The position numbers and the translations under genes are program-made. A DNA stretch of 8,354 nucleotides from an uncultured Pseudomonadota bacterium (GTDB lineage Bacteria > Myxococcota_A > UBA796 > GCA-2862545): contig CALATR010000633.1 of assembly GCA_937891875.1 (NCBI GenBank), forward strand, positions 1 to 8,354, read 5' to 3'. This document shows, piece after piece, positions 7,248 through 8,354 of the stretch (positions within the stretch are counted from its first letter, which is position 1; every line of letters begins with the position of its first letter). The notes beneath the pieces were generated by a model. The model was not told the origin of the DNA. It did no database searches and saw nothing but the letters and a program-made list of their open reading frames with translations.

Positions 7248-8107
7248 GCGGCCCACTCCGAGAGCTGGTCCAGGCGGTCGACCGCGGTGAACCGACCCCG
7301 GTCGTCGCGGGCGATCCGCGCCAGGGCCGTGTCGGGGTCGTGGGTGAAGATCAGGCGGCCGCCGCGTGCCTCGAGATCGGCCAGCAAGGCCTGCTTCTCG
7401 TCGATCAGCAGCTCGGGGTAGCGGTCGTAGCCCATGGTGATCGGCACGTTGACCCAGGGCACGCCGGGGATGAGGTCGCCGGCGAAGACGACCGGGCCGC
7501 CGGGCAGGTCCAGCTCGGCGAGGAGCAGGCCCGGGGTGTGGCCGTGGGAGCGGTGGAAGCGGTAGCCCGCGCCCAGGGTGGGGGAGGTGTCGCCGTCGAC
7601 CAGCTCGAGGCGGCCGGAGTCCTGCAGCAGGGCGTTGAGCTCGGGCACGAAGCTGGCGCGGTCGCGCGGGTGGGGGTGCAGGGCGCGCTGCCAGGCTTCG
7701 GTCCCGATCACGAAGGTGGCGTTGGGGAAGAGCAGGCGGGCGGGCTCCCCGTCGGCGTAGGGCGAGAGCAGGCCCCCCGCGTGGTCGAAGTGCAGGTGGG
7801 AGAGCACGACCACGTCGATGTCCGCGTCGGTGAGCCCGACCGCGGCGAGGCTCTGCAGCAGCACGTGCTCGTCCTCGACCACGCCGAAGCGATCCTTCAG
7901 CTTGGGAGGGAAGAACGCGCCGATCCCGGTCTCGAGCAGGACCTTGCGATCCCCCTCGTCGACCAGCACGCAGCGGCAGGCGAGCGGGATGCGATTGCGC
8001 GCGTCCACGTCCGCCCACCGCGTCCACAGCGCCTTCGGCGCATTCCCGAACATCGCGCCGCCATCGAGGCGCTGGCTGTTGCCGAGCAGGGTGGTGAGCG
8101 TGCGCAC
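7244..8107 (-). CDS. Metallo-beta-lactamase-fold metal-dependent hydrolase
   Basis: This 287-residue protein starts at GTG 8107-8105. Metal-site motifs are complete: HLHFDH at 104-109 (His104, His106, Asp108, His109), His190 in SHGHTPG, Asp211 in VFAGDLIPG, and a terminal His256 in IFTHD. The N-terminal LDGGAMFGNAPKALW segment and CRCVLVDEGDRKVLLETG give the opening strands. This is a binuclear-zinc hydrolase layout, and the overall plan resembles the lactonase-like branch (quorum-quenching AHL lactonases and relatives), but the substrate cannot be read from the sequence. There is no signal peptide, so it is probably cytoplasmic. GTG 8107 was chosen over upstream starts because CGGAGG precedes it at five bases, and further upstream the frame runs through tandem repeats with low-complexity Arg/Pro translation. 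It overlaps the S66 gene by 4 nt, suggesting translational coupling. Confidence 0.92.
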   Translation of the reverse strand: MRTLTTLLGNSQRLDGGAMFGNAPKALWTRWADVDARNRIPLACRCVLVDEGDRKVLLETGIGAFFPPKLKDRFGVVEDEHVLLQSLAAVGLTDADIDVVVLSHLHFDHAGGLLSPYADGEPARLLFPNATFVIGTEAWQRALHPHPRDRASFVPELNALLQDSGRLELVDGDTSPTLGAGYRFHRSHGHTPGLLLAELDLPGGPVVFAGDLIPGVPWVNVPITMGYDRYPELLIDEKQALLADLEARGGRLIFTHDPDTALARIARDDRGRFTAVDRLDQLSEWAA

Positions 8108-8112
8108 GAGGG

Positions 8113-8118
8113 CCTCCG
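8113..8118 (-). promoter_or_regulatory. Ribosome-binding site that fixes a GTG start
   Basis: On the minus strand this is CGGAGG, five bases before GTG 8107-8105. It is the reason for rejecting the 67-codon N-terminal extension that would start at 8308. Confidence 0.8.
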
Positions 8119-8125
8119 GAGGTGG

Positions 8126-8210
8126 GAGGGGCGTATCTCGTGGGAACCGGGAGGGGCGGCGTCTGGGCGTGGGGATCGGGGAGGGGCGGCCTCTGGGCGT
8201 GGGGAACGTG
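8126..8210. repeat. 30-nt tandem repeat upstream of the metallo-hydrolase operon
   Basis: Units 8151-8180 and 8181-8210 share 27 of 30 bases, with the core GAGGGGCGGC followed by TCTGGGCGTGGGGA. A degenerate 25-nt copy (8126-8150, starting GAGGGGCG) precedes them. The array lies in the leader of the minus-strand operon. Confidence 0.75.
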
Positions 8211-8220
8211 GCGGCCTCCG

Positions 8221-8244
8221 ACGCAGAGACGCAGAGACGCAGAG
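8221..8244. repeat. Octanucleotide tandem repeat ACGCAGAG x3
   Basis: There are three perfect copies of ACGCAGAG (CTCTGCGT on the minus strand). Strings of this type appear between genes in many bacterial genomes and are sometimes mis-translated as Leu-Cys-Val-Ser-Ala-Ser peptides. Here they are noncoding, upstream of the metallo-hydrolase gene. Confidence 0.85.
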
Positions 8245-8258
8245 GATTGCGCGGAGTG

Positions 8259-8278
8259 CGCCAGGCAAAGCCTGGGCG
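8259..8278. repeat. Hairpin next to the octamer repeat
   Basis: CCAGGC (8261-8266) pairs with GCCTGG (8270-8275) around an AAA loop. Two more C-G/G-C pairs follow outside a single-base bulge (8259-8260 with 8277-8278). There is no adjacent T run on either strand, so it is more likely part of a dispersed repeat element than an intrinsic terminator. Confidence 0.55.
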
Positions 8279-8354
8279 TAGGGGAGGTGAAGAGCTGAAA
8301 CTACGCATTGGAGCCCGATTCGGGACTAGCCATCCCGTCCGGCAGAGCTGGCCA

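Larger units (their letters stand above)
8108..8354. other. Repeat-rich noncoding region at the right edge
   Basis: No gene can be supported here. The region holds the 30-nt tandem repeats, the octamer array and the hairpin. Beyond 8280 there is less GC-rich sequence with a short CCCG-ATT-CGGG inverted repeat (about 8312-8322) and no recognisable coding pattern. The promoter of the minus-strand operon should lie here or beyond the edge, but no convincing -35/-10 pair was found. Confidence 0.55.

Noticed and set aside
8108..8308. Upstream ATG at 8308 for the metallo-hydrolase
   Set aside because: The extra 67 codons translate tandem repeats into Arg/Pro-rich sequence, while GTG 8107 has a near-ideal ribosome-binding site.

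Overview
The window is high-GC DNA of bacterial type. The best guess is a Myxococcota (former Deltaproteobacteria) relative. The support is the composition, the strong CGGAGG ribosome-binding sites, and a lipoprotein with a long Asp-Thr linker behind its lipobox, which is common in that group. This is an inference from style, not a marker-gene placement.

Left end (1-621): two 5'-truncated gene fragments lie back to back. On the minus strand, 1-444 encodes an interior piece of a DUF4091 / GH123-like glycoside-hydrolase-type protein. On the plus strand, 421-621 encodes the C-terminus of an N-formylglutamate-amidohydrolase-like protein. Both lose their N-terminal parts within the same 24 or so bases, so this is a junction between unrelated sequences: either a chimeric assembly join or a real rearrangement.

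Middle (622-3549): a gene-free stretch holds an imperfect 42-nt inverted repeat (663-704 / 865-906) between the convergent amidohydrolase and pyk. Then come a complete pyruvate kinase gene on the minus strand (912-2360) and, diverging from it, an unrecognised four-helix membrane protein with a helical C-terminal domain (2449-3549).

Right of centre (3676-6347): a probable two-gene surface operon. The first gene is a 490-residue lipoprotein with a (Asp-Thr)7 linker and an internally duplicated body of DUF4397-type domains. The second, 35 nt downstream, is an exported protein with a helical N-terminal part and a possible beta-barrel C-terminal part.

Right end (6360-8354): a minus-strand operon in which a metallo-beta-lactamase-fold hydrolase (GTG start) overlaps an S66-family LD-carboxypeptidase by ATGA. 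Its upstream region holds a cluster of short tandem repeats and a hairpin. The operon converges on the 5184-6347 gene with only 12 nt between stop codons.

No rRNA, tRNA, CRISPR array, transposase or phage gene was seen. Apart from the junction at about 430 and the repeat elements, the gene content looks like ordinary chromosome, and I found no clear new multi-gene system.
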